Assembly (NCBI GenBank): GCA_024645155.1
Contig: JAHEGF010000109.1
Span: 1-10,208 of the forward strand
Direction: 5' to 3'
DNA: 10,208 bases
From: Phyllobacteriaceae bacterium
GTDB taxonomy: Bacteria > Pseudomonadota > Alphaproteobacteria > Rhizobiales > Rhizobiaceae
This document shows positions 1 through 6,866 of the stretch, in pieces. The notes beneath the pieces were generated by a model, which saw nothing but the letters and a program-made list of their open reading frames with translations, did not search any database and was not told the origin of the DNA. The position numbers and the translations under genes were made by a program. The stretch's first letter is position 1. Each line of letters starts with the position of its first letter.

Positions 1-832
1 TTTCGCCGATAAAGCCGGCAACGAAACGATGACGCGGGTGATCGTAAATGTCGCGCGGAGAACCGATCTGGAGGATTTTCCCGGCATTGAGAACCGCAAT
101 GCGGTCCGACATGGTCAATGCTTCTTCCTGATCATGGGTAACAAAAACGAAGGTGATACCGGTTTCGAGTTGCAGACGTTTGAGCTCAATCTGCATTTCC
201 TTGCGCAACTGAAGATCAAGTGCGGACAATGGTTCATCGAGCAGCAGGACCTTCGGCTTGGGAGCCAATGCCCTGGCCAGTGCGACACGTTGCTGTTGTC
301 CGCCGGATATTTCGCTGACGTTGCGACCCGCCATCTTCGTCATCTGGACCAATTGAAGCATTTTCTCGACGGTGTCTGATATCTCCGTTTTTTGCCAGTT
401 GAGCATTTCGAGACCGAACGCTATGTTTTGCGCAACTGTCATGTGCGGAAACAGGGCGTAATTTTGAAAAACGGTATTGACCGGCCTTTTGAAGGGCGGG
501 AGATCAGCAATGTCCTTGCCGTAAAGGCGTATGGCGCCATGCGTTGGTTGTTCAAATCCGGCTATCAGGCGCAACAGTGTGGTTTTGCCGCATCCCGACG
601 GTCCAAGCAGGGTGAAAAACTCGTTGCTTCCGATATCTACGGACACGTCGTCAAGCGCGGTGAACGCGTTGCTTCCCGATCCGAAAATCTTGGCTACGCC
701 CTCAATCGCTACTGCCGAACCTGAATCGGGCTTCTGGCCGTTCACCGGTTCAACCTTACGATTATTCAACGATGTCACTCGAAACAATACGCAGCTTTCA
801 TCCCCTTTGTTGGAACGGATACCGATCGGCAT
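1..832 (-). CDS. Spermidine/putrescine-type ABC transporter ATP-binding protein (PotA-like), 3' end cut by window edge
   Basis: This is the nucleotide-binding subunit of an ABC importer, of the PotA/FbpC/CysA class, which hydrolyses ATP at the inner membrane to drive uptake of polyamines or a similar solute. About 277 residues are visible. Walker A is GPSGCGKT near residues 77-84, the Q-loop sits in NTVFQNYALFPHM near 119-131, the signature is ISGGQQQR near 175-182, Walker B is KVLLLDEP near 194-201, the D-loop is SALD, and the H-loop is FVTHDQEEA near 230-238. The C-terminal TOBE region is beyond the left edge. The ATG at 832 gives an extension of about 40 residues before the conserved domain and has only a weak GGTGGG upstream. 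In-frame GTG codons (residues 19 and 30) are alternative starts. A TATACT box lies about 47 nt upstream of the ATG (minus strand, 879-884), without a clear -35. The permease and binding-protein partners are not in view, so substrate is inferred from family resemblance only. Confidence 0.9.
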   Translation of the reverse strand, partial: MPIGIRSNKGDESCVLFRVTSLNNRKVEPVNGQKPDSGSAVAIEGVAKIFGSGSNAFTALDDVSVDIGSNEFFTLLGPSGCGKTTLLRLIAGFEQPTHGAIRLYGKDIADLPPFKRPVNTVFQNYALFPHMTVAQNIAFGLEMLNWQKTEISDTVEKMLQLVQMTKMAGRNVSEISGGQQQRVALARALAPKPKVLLLDEPLSALDLQLRKEMQIELKRLQLETGITFVFVTHDQEEALTMSDRIAVLNAGKILQIGSPRDIYDHPRHRFVAGFIGE

Positions 833-1094
833 AGACCGCCAGCCCACCGAATACGAAACTACAAAAGTGCCGGAACAAAGTATAATGGAATTTGGAGAAT
901 ATTTCGAATTTGCCGCTGGCAACGGAATGCCAATAGTCCGATCGCTGCGCAATCAATCAGGACTGCATTTCCAAACCAGGTTGAAAGACGGATCAGCGGA
1001 CGTAGCGAACACAATTCAGGCGCAGATGAACACCCGACCTTACCCCTCGGCGGCACCCCCCGATCCGGCCGGTGACGCAGCGCCCCTGCGCTGT
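833..1094. other. Intergenic region without a gene
   Basis: This 262-base gap separates the AhpD-like gene from the ABC ATPase, both on the minus strand. I see no convincing coding frame. It holds the TATACT box mentioned under the ATPase, a small palindrome TTGCC-GCT-GGCAA at 910-922, and the 6-bp stem just after the AhpD-like stop. The gap and the -10-like box suggest the ATPase is transcribed separately. Confidence 0.5.
1078..1093 (-). terminator. GC-rich hairpin directly after the AhpD-like gene; weak terminator candidate
   Basis: CAGCGC and GCGCTG form a perfect 6-bp stem around a 4-base loop, starting two bases after the stop codon of the minus-strand gene. There is no T-run on either side, so classical factor-independent termination is doubtful. 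It could instead protect the 3' end of the mRNA. Confidence 0.3.
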
Positions 1095-1682
1095 TCAATC
1101 CGAGATTGGACGGCCGACAACAAGAACTTCCTTCAGTTCCGGTTCAAGAACACCGAACTTTGAATCAGGCAGAGCTCCGAGCGCATCTGCGGTTTTGCTG
1201 ATGAAACACCTGACAGCAGCAGCGGAGGCCACGTCGAAGATATCCGCCTCCGACAATCCGTGCTTCCTCAGGCATTTGACATCATCTGCAGTAACTGAAG
1301 TTGCATCGCGCACGACTTTGGCAGCAAAGAGCATGACAGCCTTGTCAGCCTCATCAAGCTCAGACACAGCTGGGTTGTCGGCAATTGTCCGGAGTTGCTC
1401 GGCACTGAAGTAATCCCTCATGAGAACAGACCCGTGCGCCAACATGCAATAGGAACTTTTCAGTTCCTTGGCTGCAGCCATGGTCACAAGTTCGTAGCGC
1501 CGAAGGTTCATGTTTTGTTTGATACTATCGAGTAGCCGGTCAAAGCTGTCCATGACTCCGGGCCTGTGTGAGAAAGCCTTCACAAAATTTGGAATGTAGC
1601 CGTGATCCGCACAATTGCGCGCATACATCGCCGCGGTGGCTCCTTCCGCGCATTCCTCCGGAACCGTGTCTATGAATGTCAT
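1095..1682 (-). CDS. Carboxymuconolactone decarboxylase/AhpD-like (peroxidase-related) protein, 195 aa
   Basis: The protein belongs to the all-helical AhpD/CMD superfamily, whose redox-active members reduce peroxides through a CxxC...H site. The helical pattern fits: DTVPEE and an NxxxAFSHRP segment near the N-terminus, the active-site helix YELVTMAAAKELKSSYCMLAHG near residues 63-84, then the second helical half DKAVMLFAAKVV near 113-124. The Cys79 and His83 of the site are present, but the position three residues before Cys79 is Ser76, so the usual first Cys is missing. The start is chosen at 1682 because AGGGAGG lies 5 nt upstream; the longer frame from 1712 has no such site. The length is normal for the single-unit peroxidase-related family. 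Its substrate is unknown. With one Cys it may be a one-Cys enzyme or a non-peroxidase member. Confidence 0.82.
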   Translation of the reverse strand: MTFIDTVPEECAEGATAAMYARNCADHGYIPNFVKAFSHRPGVMDSFDRLLDSIKQNMNLRRYELVTMAAAKELKSSYCMLAHGSVLMRDYFSAEQLRTIADNPAVSELDEADKAVMLFAAKVVRDATSVTADDVKCLRKHGLSEADIFDVASAAAVRCFISKTADALGALPDSKFGVLEPELKEVLVVGRPISD

Positions 1683-1895
1683 GTTGGCCTCCCTGCCGCC
1701 CGTAAATATCATGCTTTCTGACGATATGCGGCGCCAGATAATTCAGCAATGGCGATCTGAATGCGAGAAAACCATATCCCGATGGGAATGAAGGTAATCC
1801 GAACTAATGCGTGAAACTTACCAGTCTCTATTTCCGCGACCCTGGCAGCAACCAGGAATGGACAATCGAACACACAGTGTTTACCGATGAGACAA

Positions 1896-1924
1896 TTGCC
1901 GGATCTGACATTCACACGCATAAT
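1896..1924 (+). promoter_or_regulatory. Sigma70-like promoter ahead of the CHRD gene
   Basis: TTGCCG (1896-1901) and CATAAT (1919-1924) are separated by exactly 17 bases. The predicted transcription start, about 1931, would give a 5' leader of roughly 20 bases containing the AGGGAG ribosome site at 1940-1945. This also argues against a longer CDS starting at 1887, which would begin upstream of the promoter. Confidence 0.5.
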
Positions 1925-1952
1925 TCAACCTCGCAAGCCAGGGAGAAAAAGC

Positions 1953-2378
1953 ATGACTTACCGCAATTTGTTACCATGGATTTTATGCGCGGTTTTCTCG
2001 GTTTTTACTTCGATCGCCTCTGCTGAAATGATATCACTGAAGGCCGAATTGAGCGGTGCCAACGAAGTTCCACCGAACGATCGGCCAGCGACGGGCATGG
2101 CCACATTGACTTTCGATTCCGACAGTAAAACGTTGAGTTGGAAAATAGTTTTTGAAAACCTCTCGGGTCCGTTGATTGGGGCCCACATACACGGGCCGGC
2201 AAACACAAGCGGTAACGCGGGTATTTTGCTGCCCATGAACGAAGAACAAGATCCGATCGAGGGTGAAACTACCCTGGTCGAGGAGCAGGCCAAACATTTG
2301 CTGAACGGCGATACCTACCTCAATCTGCATACAGAAGCTCATCCCGGTGGCGAAATTCGCGGGCAAATCACAAAATAG
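1953..2378 (+). CDS. Secreted CHRD-domain protein, 141 aa
   Basis: This is a small exported protein consisting of a signal peptide plus one CHRD domain (the chordin-type beta-sheet domain, found alone in many bacterial secreted proteins of unknown function). The signal peptide has a short basic start (MTYR), a hydrophobic core (LLPWILCAVFSVF) and an Ala-x-Ala-type site, SIASA before Glu25. The mature part shows the CHRD hallmarks: AELSGANEVPP near its start, GMATLTFD, a central GAHIHGPA, and the closing YLNLHTEAHPGGEIRGQI. The ATG at 1953 is preceded by AGGGAG at 7 nt and the hydrophobic signal begins directly after it. The gene has its own promoter and converges with the EAL gene. No enzymatic role is known for the domain; the conserved His residues suggest metal binding, but this is inference. 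Expected location is periplasm or cell exterior. Confidence 0.9.
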   Translation: MTYRNLLPWILCAVFSVFTSIASAEMISLKAELSGANEVPPNDRPATGMATLTFDSDSKTLSWKIVFENLSGPLIGAHIHGPANTSGNAGILLPMNEEQDPIEGETTLVEEQAKHLLNGDTYLNLHTEAHPGGEIRGQITK

Positions 2379-2402
2379 CGGGAAGCCGGTCTTCAAGCCG
2401 CT
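2371..2402 (-). terminator. Hairpin between convergent stops, terminator of the EAL gene
   Basis: AGCGG (2377-2381) pairs with CCGCT (2398-2402), and GAAG (2382-2385) with CTTC (2391-2394), leaving a 5-base loop and a 3-base bulge. Read on the minus strand, the stem is followed by ATTTTG, a short T-run, as in a factor-independent terminator for the EAL gene. On the plus strand no T-run follows, so it should act mainly in one direction. It overlaps both stop codons. Confidence 0.45.
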
Positions 2403-3982
2403 GTGTTGATCGGTCCCCTTGTTTTCTCAGCAGAACCTGTTTCGGCGAGTTCTTGCCCGTAGAGCGCGAGGAATTTCAATGACGGTATCGCAGGAGAAAT
2501 CAGATAGCCCTGGCCAAACGCTACCCCGCATTTAACCAGCGCTCTTGCCTGTTCGTCGGTTTCGATACCTTCTGCCACGATATTCATGCCCCGCTCGCGG
2601 GCAAGCCTCACCAGCATCTCGATAACGATCGGCGCAGTGGAATCATCATTGATGGCGTCAACAAAGAACTTGTCCACTTTCAAAATATCAACAGAAAGGC
2701 TCTGAATTTGGGACAGTCCGGAGTGGCCCGTACCGACATCGTCTATCGCAATCCTGAATCCGAGTTTGCGGCACCTGGCAACGGCTATGACAGCATCCTC
2801 GATGTCGTCAAAGGGCTCTCTTTCGGTAATCTCTACCGTGATCCGGTCGGTATTTATTCCGCTATCTTTCACCATCCGATACAGATTGTCGATAAAACCG
2901 GATTCCATAAATTGGCGCGGCACAACGTTGATAGAGAGCTTGAATTCGCTGTCCGAAACCAATGCAGCATGCATCTCGCGTAAGGAAGTTCGCAGGACGT
3001 TCCACGTGATCTCGTTGATTCTTCCCGAATTCTCGGCCAGTTCAATGAAGCGGGCGGGTGTCCAGATCGAGCCGTCCGTCTTCTTCCAGCGCAAAAGCAC
3101 TTCCGCACCGATAATCCTTTTGTTCACCAGTTCAAAAATCGGTTGGTAATGAGGCAGGAACTCCCCACGGGCAATCGCGCGGTCCATATCACACAAAGGA
3201 TCTGTCGGACGCAGGTACGTCCGCGAAACGAGTATTCCGCTGACAAGTCCAAGAAGCGCCGCCAAAACCATGACTGGAATATACGACTCGGCATTCCACG
3301 CAGAAAGGGCAACACGCGAAACCGCCATGGTTGTCGAGATCGGATAACGGTTCGACGATGCACTCAGTACAATACCCTCATCTGGAAGCGCACCTTCGGG
3401 ACCGGCTACCAGGTCGCCATTGGCCGTTTCAAGGCGGATCACCGAATCTTGCGCCAGTTCCGCGGGTAGAATGTCGAACAGCGACGTGCCAACACCTATT
3501 ATTGCCACGATGCCTTCATGATTACCGGTATCGCGCATGACACCAAGTGCATTGGAAAAGAAATGTTCCACGCGAAACAGGTGGTATTCCTTCCGGTTAG
3601 TTTCGAGCATGTCGGCGCGGGTGACCCAGCCTTTGTCGAATTCGAGTGTCTCGGGGTAGGCGGAGCATCGGACGAGTCCATCGGAGGTAACCCCACGGAC
3701 ATCTTTCACAGCTCCGTGGCGGTAGACGCTGAGCCGTACTGCCTGCATGGCCGCCGGCGAACAGTCCAGCGGGCCGTTGCGAGCGATCTTGTCCAATGCA
3801 TCGATACCGTGGTCAACCAGCGATTCGGAGCGGCGCAGTGCCACTTCGTTGAATGCGTTAAGCTGGTGCAGCTGCTGGTACTGGACAAGCCGGATCGCAC
3901 CAAAATGCCCCATAGCCAAAAAGAAGACCAGGGCCACAAACGTCATTACCGCCTGAACCGTCAGTACCTTTCCTCGTTTCAT
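2393..3982 (-). CDS. CSS-motif / EAL-domain cyclic-di-GMP phosphodiesterase, 529 aa
   Basis: This membrane enzyme is predicted to hydrolyse c-di-GMP to pGpG, lowering the second messenger that favours biofilm over motility. One transmembrane helix lies near residues 9-30. A periplasmic CSS-motif sensor follows (Cys74-Ser75 and Cys106-Ser107; in characterised family members such a Cys pair is redox-controlled through DsbA/DsbB). A second helix (PVMVLAALLGLVSGILVS) lies near 236-253, then a cytoplasmic EAL domain near 270-510. Catalytic residues look intact: the E of EVLLRW (294-299, a variant of EALLRW), Asn352 in SINVVPRQ, Glu384/Glu386, the DD of DDVGTG (414-419), Lys435 in ILKVDKFF, EGIET (471-475) and Gln491 in FGQGYLISP. 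There is no GGDEF domain. The start at 3982 has GGGAG 5 nt upstream; the frame is open up to 4081 but that extension lacks a ribosome site. Signals sensed are unknown. Confidence 0.9.
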   Translation of the reverse strand: MKRGKVLTVQAVMTFVALVFFLAMGHFGAIRLVQYQQLHQLNAFNEVALRRSESLVDHGIDALDKIARNGPLDCSPAAMQAVRLSVYRHGAVKDVRGVTSDGLVRCSAYPETLEFDKGWVTRADMLETNRKEYHLFRVEHFFSNALGVMRDTGNHEGIVAIIGVGTSLFDILPAELAQDSVIRLETANGDLVAGPEGALPDEGIVLSASSNRYPISTTMAVSRVALSAWNAESYIPVMVLAALLGLVSGILVSRTYLRPTDPLCDMDRAIARGEFLPHYQPIFELVNKRIIGAEVLLRWKKTDGSIWTPARFIELAENSGRINEITWNVLRTSLREMHAALVSDSEFKLSINVVPRQFMESGFIDNLYRMVKDSGINTDRITVEITEREPFDDIEDAVIAVARCRKLGFRIAIDDVGTGHSGLSQIQSLSVDILKVDKFFVDAINDDSTAPIVIEMLVRLARERGMNIVAEGIETDEQARALVKCGVAFGQGYLISPAIPSLKFLALYGQELAETGSAEKTRGPINTAA

Positions 3983-4242
3983 TGAAACTCCCGCCGACCA
4001 TACGCAGACTGCAATGTAAATCATTCGCGTCAAAAAATGGTTAGCAGGGAATAATCGGTAGTCTCGACAACCGAACAACAATCACGCGATTGCGAAGCCG
4101 GATTGAGACCGCCCTCTGCCAAGGGTGCTCAGCTAAACAAATCCGAATGCCCGCGGCGCAAACATGGCGGACAATGACTATGGCGCTGCAAATGATTGCA
4201 TTGACCCGGAACAGACATCGACGATGCCAAGCAGGCGCTGGC

Positions 4243-5184
4243 CTATCGCCATACCCGCAGCCTGGAAAATCTGGCAAGAACGGAAGTCGACGGAAATGTC
4301 GCGAGTATGACGCCGGTCATCACAAGTGCGATACCAATAAAGTGGAAAAGCATGAATTTTTCGCCAAGTATCAGGACCGCGAGAAACACCCCATACGGTG
4401 GCAGGAGATACATGAATACGCCAGTTACCGCCGCACCAAATGTGCGCACTCCGTATTGATAGGTGGAGTAGGCCAATATTGAAGGAACAAGGACTATACC
4501 GACGACCGCCATCCAGGAGTATGGTTGTGTTGGCAGAGCATCGCCTTGCGCAAGTTCGCCGATTGCGAACGGCAGGTTGGCAATTGCTCCGAATATGGCA
4601 ACAAGCCCGAGCAATGTCATGTTGCCCAAGCCTCCCAGTGATTCGGACCGGTACATTATCGAATAGGCAGCCCAGCTGGCCGCAGCAGCAAAGACAAGCA
4701 GATCTCCCACGTTCAACGAAAGTGTCAGAAGCGTTTCCAGCGAGCCGCGAAATACGATTACCATGACACCGAGCAATGCCGCGCCTATTCCAACGATCTC
4801 CCGCATATTGCTGCGCCGGCCAAAAATCACGCGCTCAAATAACAAGATCAGTACAGGCGTTGTGGTATAGATCAATGTGGCGTTTGTGGCCGTTGTGAAA
4901 TTCAGTGCCAGGTATATTCCACCGCCGCAAATGCCCATGCCGAGAATACCGAGAAATGCCAGTAGCCACCAATGGCTTTTGATGAGACGAACAACTCGAG
5001 ACCTTTCTGCAAAAAACAGCGGGGAAAGCAATATCGCGACACCGCCCCAACGGATGGTTGCAAGCAGGAACGGGCTGATATCGCCTGCCAGATAGCGGCC
5101 GAATATCAGGTTGGTCGAAAAAAACAGCGGCGAGGCAACCATCACAATGTATGGCAGGCTGAATAAGGTCTTTGGCGAAGACAT
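4243..5184 (-). CDS. EamA-family (DMT superfamily) permease, 313 aa
   Basis: This is an inner-membrane transporter with the two-EamA-repeat architecture, about ten transmembrane helices, usual for the 290-310 aa drug/metabolite exporters of the family. Repeat one covers roughly residues 10-145: SPLFFSTNLIFGRYL, then the RW motif in LLATIRWGG, the Gly-rich ILGMGICGGGIYLAL, and TTTPVLILLFERVIFG. Repeat two covers about 158-300, starting at GDLLVFAAAASWAAYSI and ending with YLLPPYGVFLAVLILGEKF and FIGIALVMTGVILA. The last dozen residues are basic (FSRLRVWR), consistent with a cytoplasmic C-terminus. The ATG is supported by GGGAG ending 2 nt upstream of it. Substrate cannot be told: family members export amino acids, metabolites or drugs. 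It lies 239 nt downstream of the VIT1-type gene on the same strand, so separate transcription is likely. Confidence 0.9.
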   Translation of the reverse strand: MSSPKTLFSLPYIVMVASPLFFSTNLIFGRYLAGDISPFLLATIRWGGVAILLSPLFFAERSRVVRLIKSHWWLLAFLGILGMGICGGGIYLALNFTTATNATLIYTTTPVLILLFERVIFGRRSNMREIVGIGAALLGVMVIVFRGSLETLLTLSLNVGDLLVFAAAASWAAYSIMYRSESLGGLGNMTLLGLVAIFGAIANLPFAIGELAQGDALPTQPYSWMAVVGIVLVPSILAYSTYQYGVRTFGAAVTGVFMYLLPPYGVFLAVLILGEKFMLFHFIGIALVMTGVILATFPSTSVLARFSRLRVWR

Positions 5185-5423
5185 CTCTCCCGCTTAATCA
5201 CATCGACGCCAACCGGCAAGTCGAATTGGTCCCAGCGGAAAATTCCAGTCACGTTGCTTTCGGAAATCGTTCCACGAGATATCAGGACCTTACGCCTGAT
5301 GTCCGCTAGGGATCGCAGCGTGTGTCCGCTCGAAACTTCGCAATTGCTGATATTTGATCCTTTCGGGTGCGGTTTCTGTGTATCGGCTTCAGCAATCGAT
5401 CCAATTAAGCTTTGAAGTGCTGA
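5185..5423. other. Intergenic region between VIT1-type and EamA genes
   Basis: This gap of 239 bases separates two minus-strand genes. It contains a perfect stem ATCAGG/CCTGAT (5281-5286 and 5295-5300, loop 8). On the minus strand the frame directly following the VIT1-type stop stays open through the gap into the EamA gene, but has no usable start codon near its beginning. No clear promoter was found. Confidence 0.4.
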
Positions 5424-6155
5424 TTAACCCAAACCACGCAGCATATAGCCAATTAGGAATGCTGCGCCGGCAGCAGCCACACCAATCGCAAGCGACTCGA
5501 AGCCAGAACGCCACCAGGACATCAACGACCAGTAGCTTTTGACCGATCCGATCGCGAAAAATGCGGCGCTGGTTGCAACCGCCGACCAAGTGAACTGCTG
5601 TCCTATTGGCAAGAGAAACGGTAGAAGCGGCACCAGGCCGCAAATCGCAAATGCCACGAACGTCGCAAGGGCTGAATGCATCGGATCACGCAGGACTGCT
5701 GTCATTCCGTATTCATCAGACATCATCATGGAAATCCATGTTGCTTCGTCATCCGTTATCGCATCGACAGCTTCCTCCAAGGTGGAACCCGAGAGGCCCT
5801 TGTCTTCAAGAATTTGCCTGATCTCCTCGCGTTCTCCCTCCGGGAATTGACGAATATGGCGTCGCTCCGTTTCGCGGATCCTGTTGTAGTCATCGATTTC
5901 GGTCTTGGTTCCGCTATAATTGCTGGCAGCCATCGAGAAACCGTCTGCGACCAGATTGGAAGCTCCGAGAATAAGAAGAACCCCGGTGGGAAGCGAGGCG
6001 CCGGCGACGCCGGCAACGATTGCAAAAGTCGTAACCGTCCCGTCAATTCCGCCATAGACAAAATCTCGCAGATAATTCGGCTTCTGACCGTCCGCTAGGC
6101 GCGCTTTGACTCCTTCTTTTGAATGGTCATGATCGATCGAATTGGTAAATTTCAT
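5424..6155 (-). CDS. VIT1/CCC1-family iron/manganese transporter, 243 aa
   Basis: This membrane protein belongs to the VIT1/CCC1 family, which exports or sequesters Fe(II)/Mn(II), normally by proton antiport, as a dimer with five helices per subunit. Family signatures are in order: FVYGGIDGTVTTFAIVAG near residues 32-49 (helix 1), LGASNLVADGFSMAASNY near 63-80 with the conserved Asp and Met (helix 2), the cytoplasmic metal-binding helices near 84-150, rich in Glu (ETERRH, EEIRQILEDKG, MSDEYG), then three helices near 161-182, 189-207 and 220-239. It has no rubrerythrin/ferritin-like N-terminal domain; the N-terminus is a short His/Asp-rich stretch (DHDHSKE). The ATG at 6155 is preceded by GGAG at 6 nt; a GTG 18 nt upstream is less likely because the GGAG would then be inside the gene. 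A TATATT box at 6195-6200 (minus) is a weak promoter candidate. Confidence 0.9.
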   Translation of the reverse strand: MKFTNSIDHDHSKEGVKARLADGQKPNYLRDFVYGGIDGTVTTFAIVAGVAGASLPTGVLLILGASNLVADGFSMAASNYSGTKTEIDDYNRIRETERRHIRQFPEGEREEIRQILEDKGLSGSTLEEAVDAITDDEATWISMMMSDEYGMTAVLRDPMHSALATFVAFAICGLVPLLPFLLPIGQQFTWSAVATSAAFFAIGSVKSYWSLMSWWRSGFESLAIGVAAAGAAFLIGYMLRGLG

Positions 6156-6429
6156 CGGATTCTCCGGTTGCACTACTCATGGCACTTGGAAGAAAATATA
6201 CCGCATGCGCCGCGCGCTGGATAATTCATCCGTTCATAACCGCTAGCCACAATGTTTTCATCGTGGCCTTTTTCCAGGTTTCTACCAATGACCTTGACCA
6301 TCTGAATGTCCGCAAGGGGTCAATTCCAGGCTTTTGATTGAGAATGATCAAAGGAGGCTTTGTCCGCGAAGCCGGCACCATTACCAGGCCTGACTGCGAC
6401 AGGTGCGAGCGTTTGCTTAGAACACGCGT

Positions 6430-6519
6430 GGAAATTCTTTCTGTCCATGGACCGAAAGTCGACTTTGGACAGAAAGCCAAATTTCCGGAACCTATCGCTC
6501 CCGCCCGCCGGAATTTGGC
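6430..6519. repeat. Two overlapping inverted repeats with a shared arm
   Basis: Arm 1 is GGAAATT plus CTTTCTGTCCA (6430-6447); its complement is TGGACAGAAAG plus AATTTCC (6466-6486) with a 3-base bulge, giving 18 pairs around an 18-base loop. A second pair, GCCAAATTTCCGG (6476-6488) and CCGGAATTTGGC (6508-6519), forms 12 pairs with one extra base. Segment 6476-6486 belongs to both, so the two structures exclude each other. Inside the first there are also the 10-base palindromes GTCCATGGAC and AAGTCGACTT. No flanking T-run marks it as a plain terminator. Confidence 0.6.
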
Positions 6520-6667
6520 TCATACTCCATCCCTGAAGTTCCGAGTTTCCCGCACCATGGAACCGAGATGGAACCACGGACCCCAACCAAGGCGTGGAAC
6601 CACAAACGGGAATTGTACCATGACCCCGCAAGGGCTCAAAAACATTGACCTTTACAACTGAAAACAT

Positions 6668-6711
6668 TGGAGCGGGCGATGAGATTCGAACTCGCGACCC
6701 TAACTCTGGCA
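6668..6711 (-). pseudogene. 3' half of tRNA-Gly(GCC), U33 to CCA; possible att-site scar
   Basis: Read on the minus strand, these 44 bases correspond position by position to tRNA nucleotides 33-76: U33, anticodon GCC, 3' anticodon strand, a GGGTC variable loop, the T-arm with a standard TTCGAAT loop, 3' acceptor strand CGCCCGC, discriminator T and encoded CCA. The T-stem carries one C-A mismatch. Upstream there is no D-arm, no matching 5' anticodon strand and no GCGGGCG acceptor, so it cannot fold into a tRNA. Tyrosine integrases commonly recombine between the anticodon region and the 3' end of tRNA genes, leaving such a fragment at the far end of an island. No integrase gene or second copy lies in this window. 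Confidence 0.65.
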
Positions 6712-6743
6712 TCGGCAGTGTTGCGATGTGAAATGCCGGTATG

Positions 6744-6866
6744 TCAGGCAACGATCGACAGGCTCAACTCGATCTCGCGGAGTAATCGCAGAATATCCTC
6801 ATCCGAGTGACGCTTCCGTGCCATCAAAACCACCTCCAGAACTAACCATAAACTGGCACAGTTTCA
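6744..6866 (-). mobile_element. 5' remnant of an IS3-family element: IS end plus start of orfA
   Basis: On the minus strand an ATG at 6824 with GGAGG 8 nt upstream opens a frame beginning MARKRHSDEDILRLLREIE, typical of the N-terminus of IS3-family OrfA (HTH Tnp_1 type) proteins. Similarity stops after about 19 codons, followed by a few unrelated codons and a TGA at 6744-6746; the helix-turn-helix, OrfB and its DDE catalytic domain are absent. About 40 nt upstream of the ATG is the palindrome AAACTG-TGC-CAGTTT (minus strand, 6850-6864), and the minus strand begins TGAAACTG at 6866, compatible with the TG-beginning terminal repeat of IS3 elements. The outer boundary is therefore a guess. The other IS end was not found. 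The remnant lies 32 nt from the tRNA-Gly half. Confidence 0.6.

Noticed and set aside
29..1163. Plus-strand open frames of 110-210 codons
   Set aside because: Antisense to the PotA-like ATPase, or bridging the gap to the AhpD-like gene; the opposite strand carries the diagnostic Walker and signature motifs.
1709..1921. Minus-strand open frame of 70 codons upstream of the AhpD-like gene
   Set aside because: No ribosome site or family match, and it overlaps the promoter of the CHRD gene on the other strand.
3983..4242. TTGACG -35-like box upstream of the EAL gene (minus strand)
   Set aside because: No acceptable -10 at 16-18 bp, so a promoter could not be supported; the gap shows no gene either.
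4155..4310. Small plus-strand frame starting ATGGCGGAC at the 3' end of the EamA gene
   Set aside because: Largely antisense to the permease C-terminus, no Shine-Dalgarno sequence and no recognisable product.
6338..6661. Plus-strand open frame of 107 codons
   Set aside because: No recognisable domain, repeated TGGAACC units inside, no clear promoter. A GGAGG-like site nearby is not enough.
6320..6751. Minus-strand open frame of 143 codons in the gene-poor stretch
   Set aside because: It reads through the tRNA-Gly half and the inverted repeats, has no ribosome site or recognisable domain, and begins beside the IS remnant. Best explained as a chance frame over non-coding scars.
6668..6760. 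Complete tRNA gene
   Set aside because: Only positions 33-76 are present; no D-arm, no 5' acceptor strand and no complementary 5' anticodon strand follow upstream.
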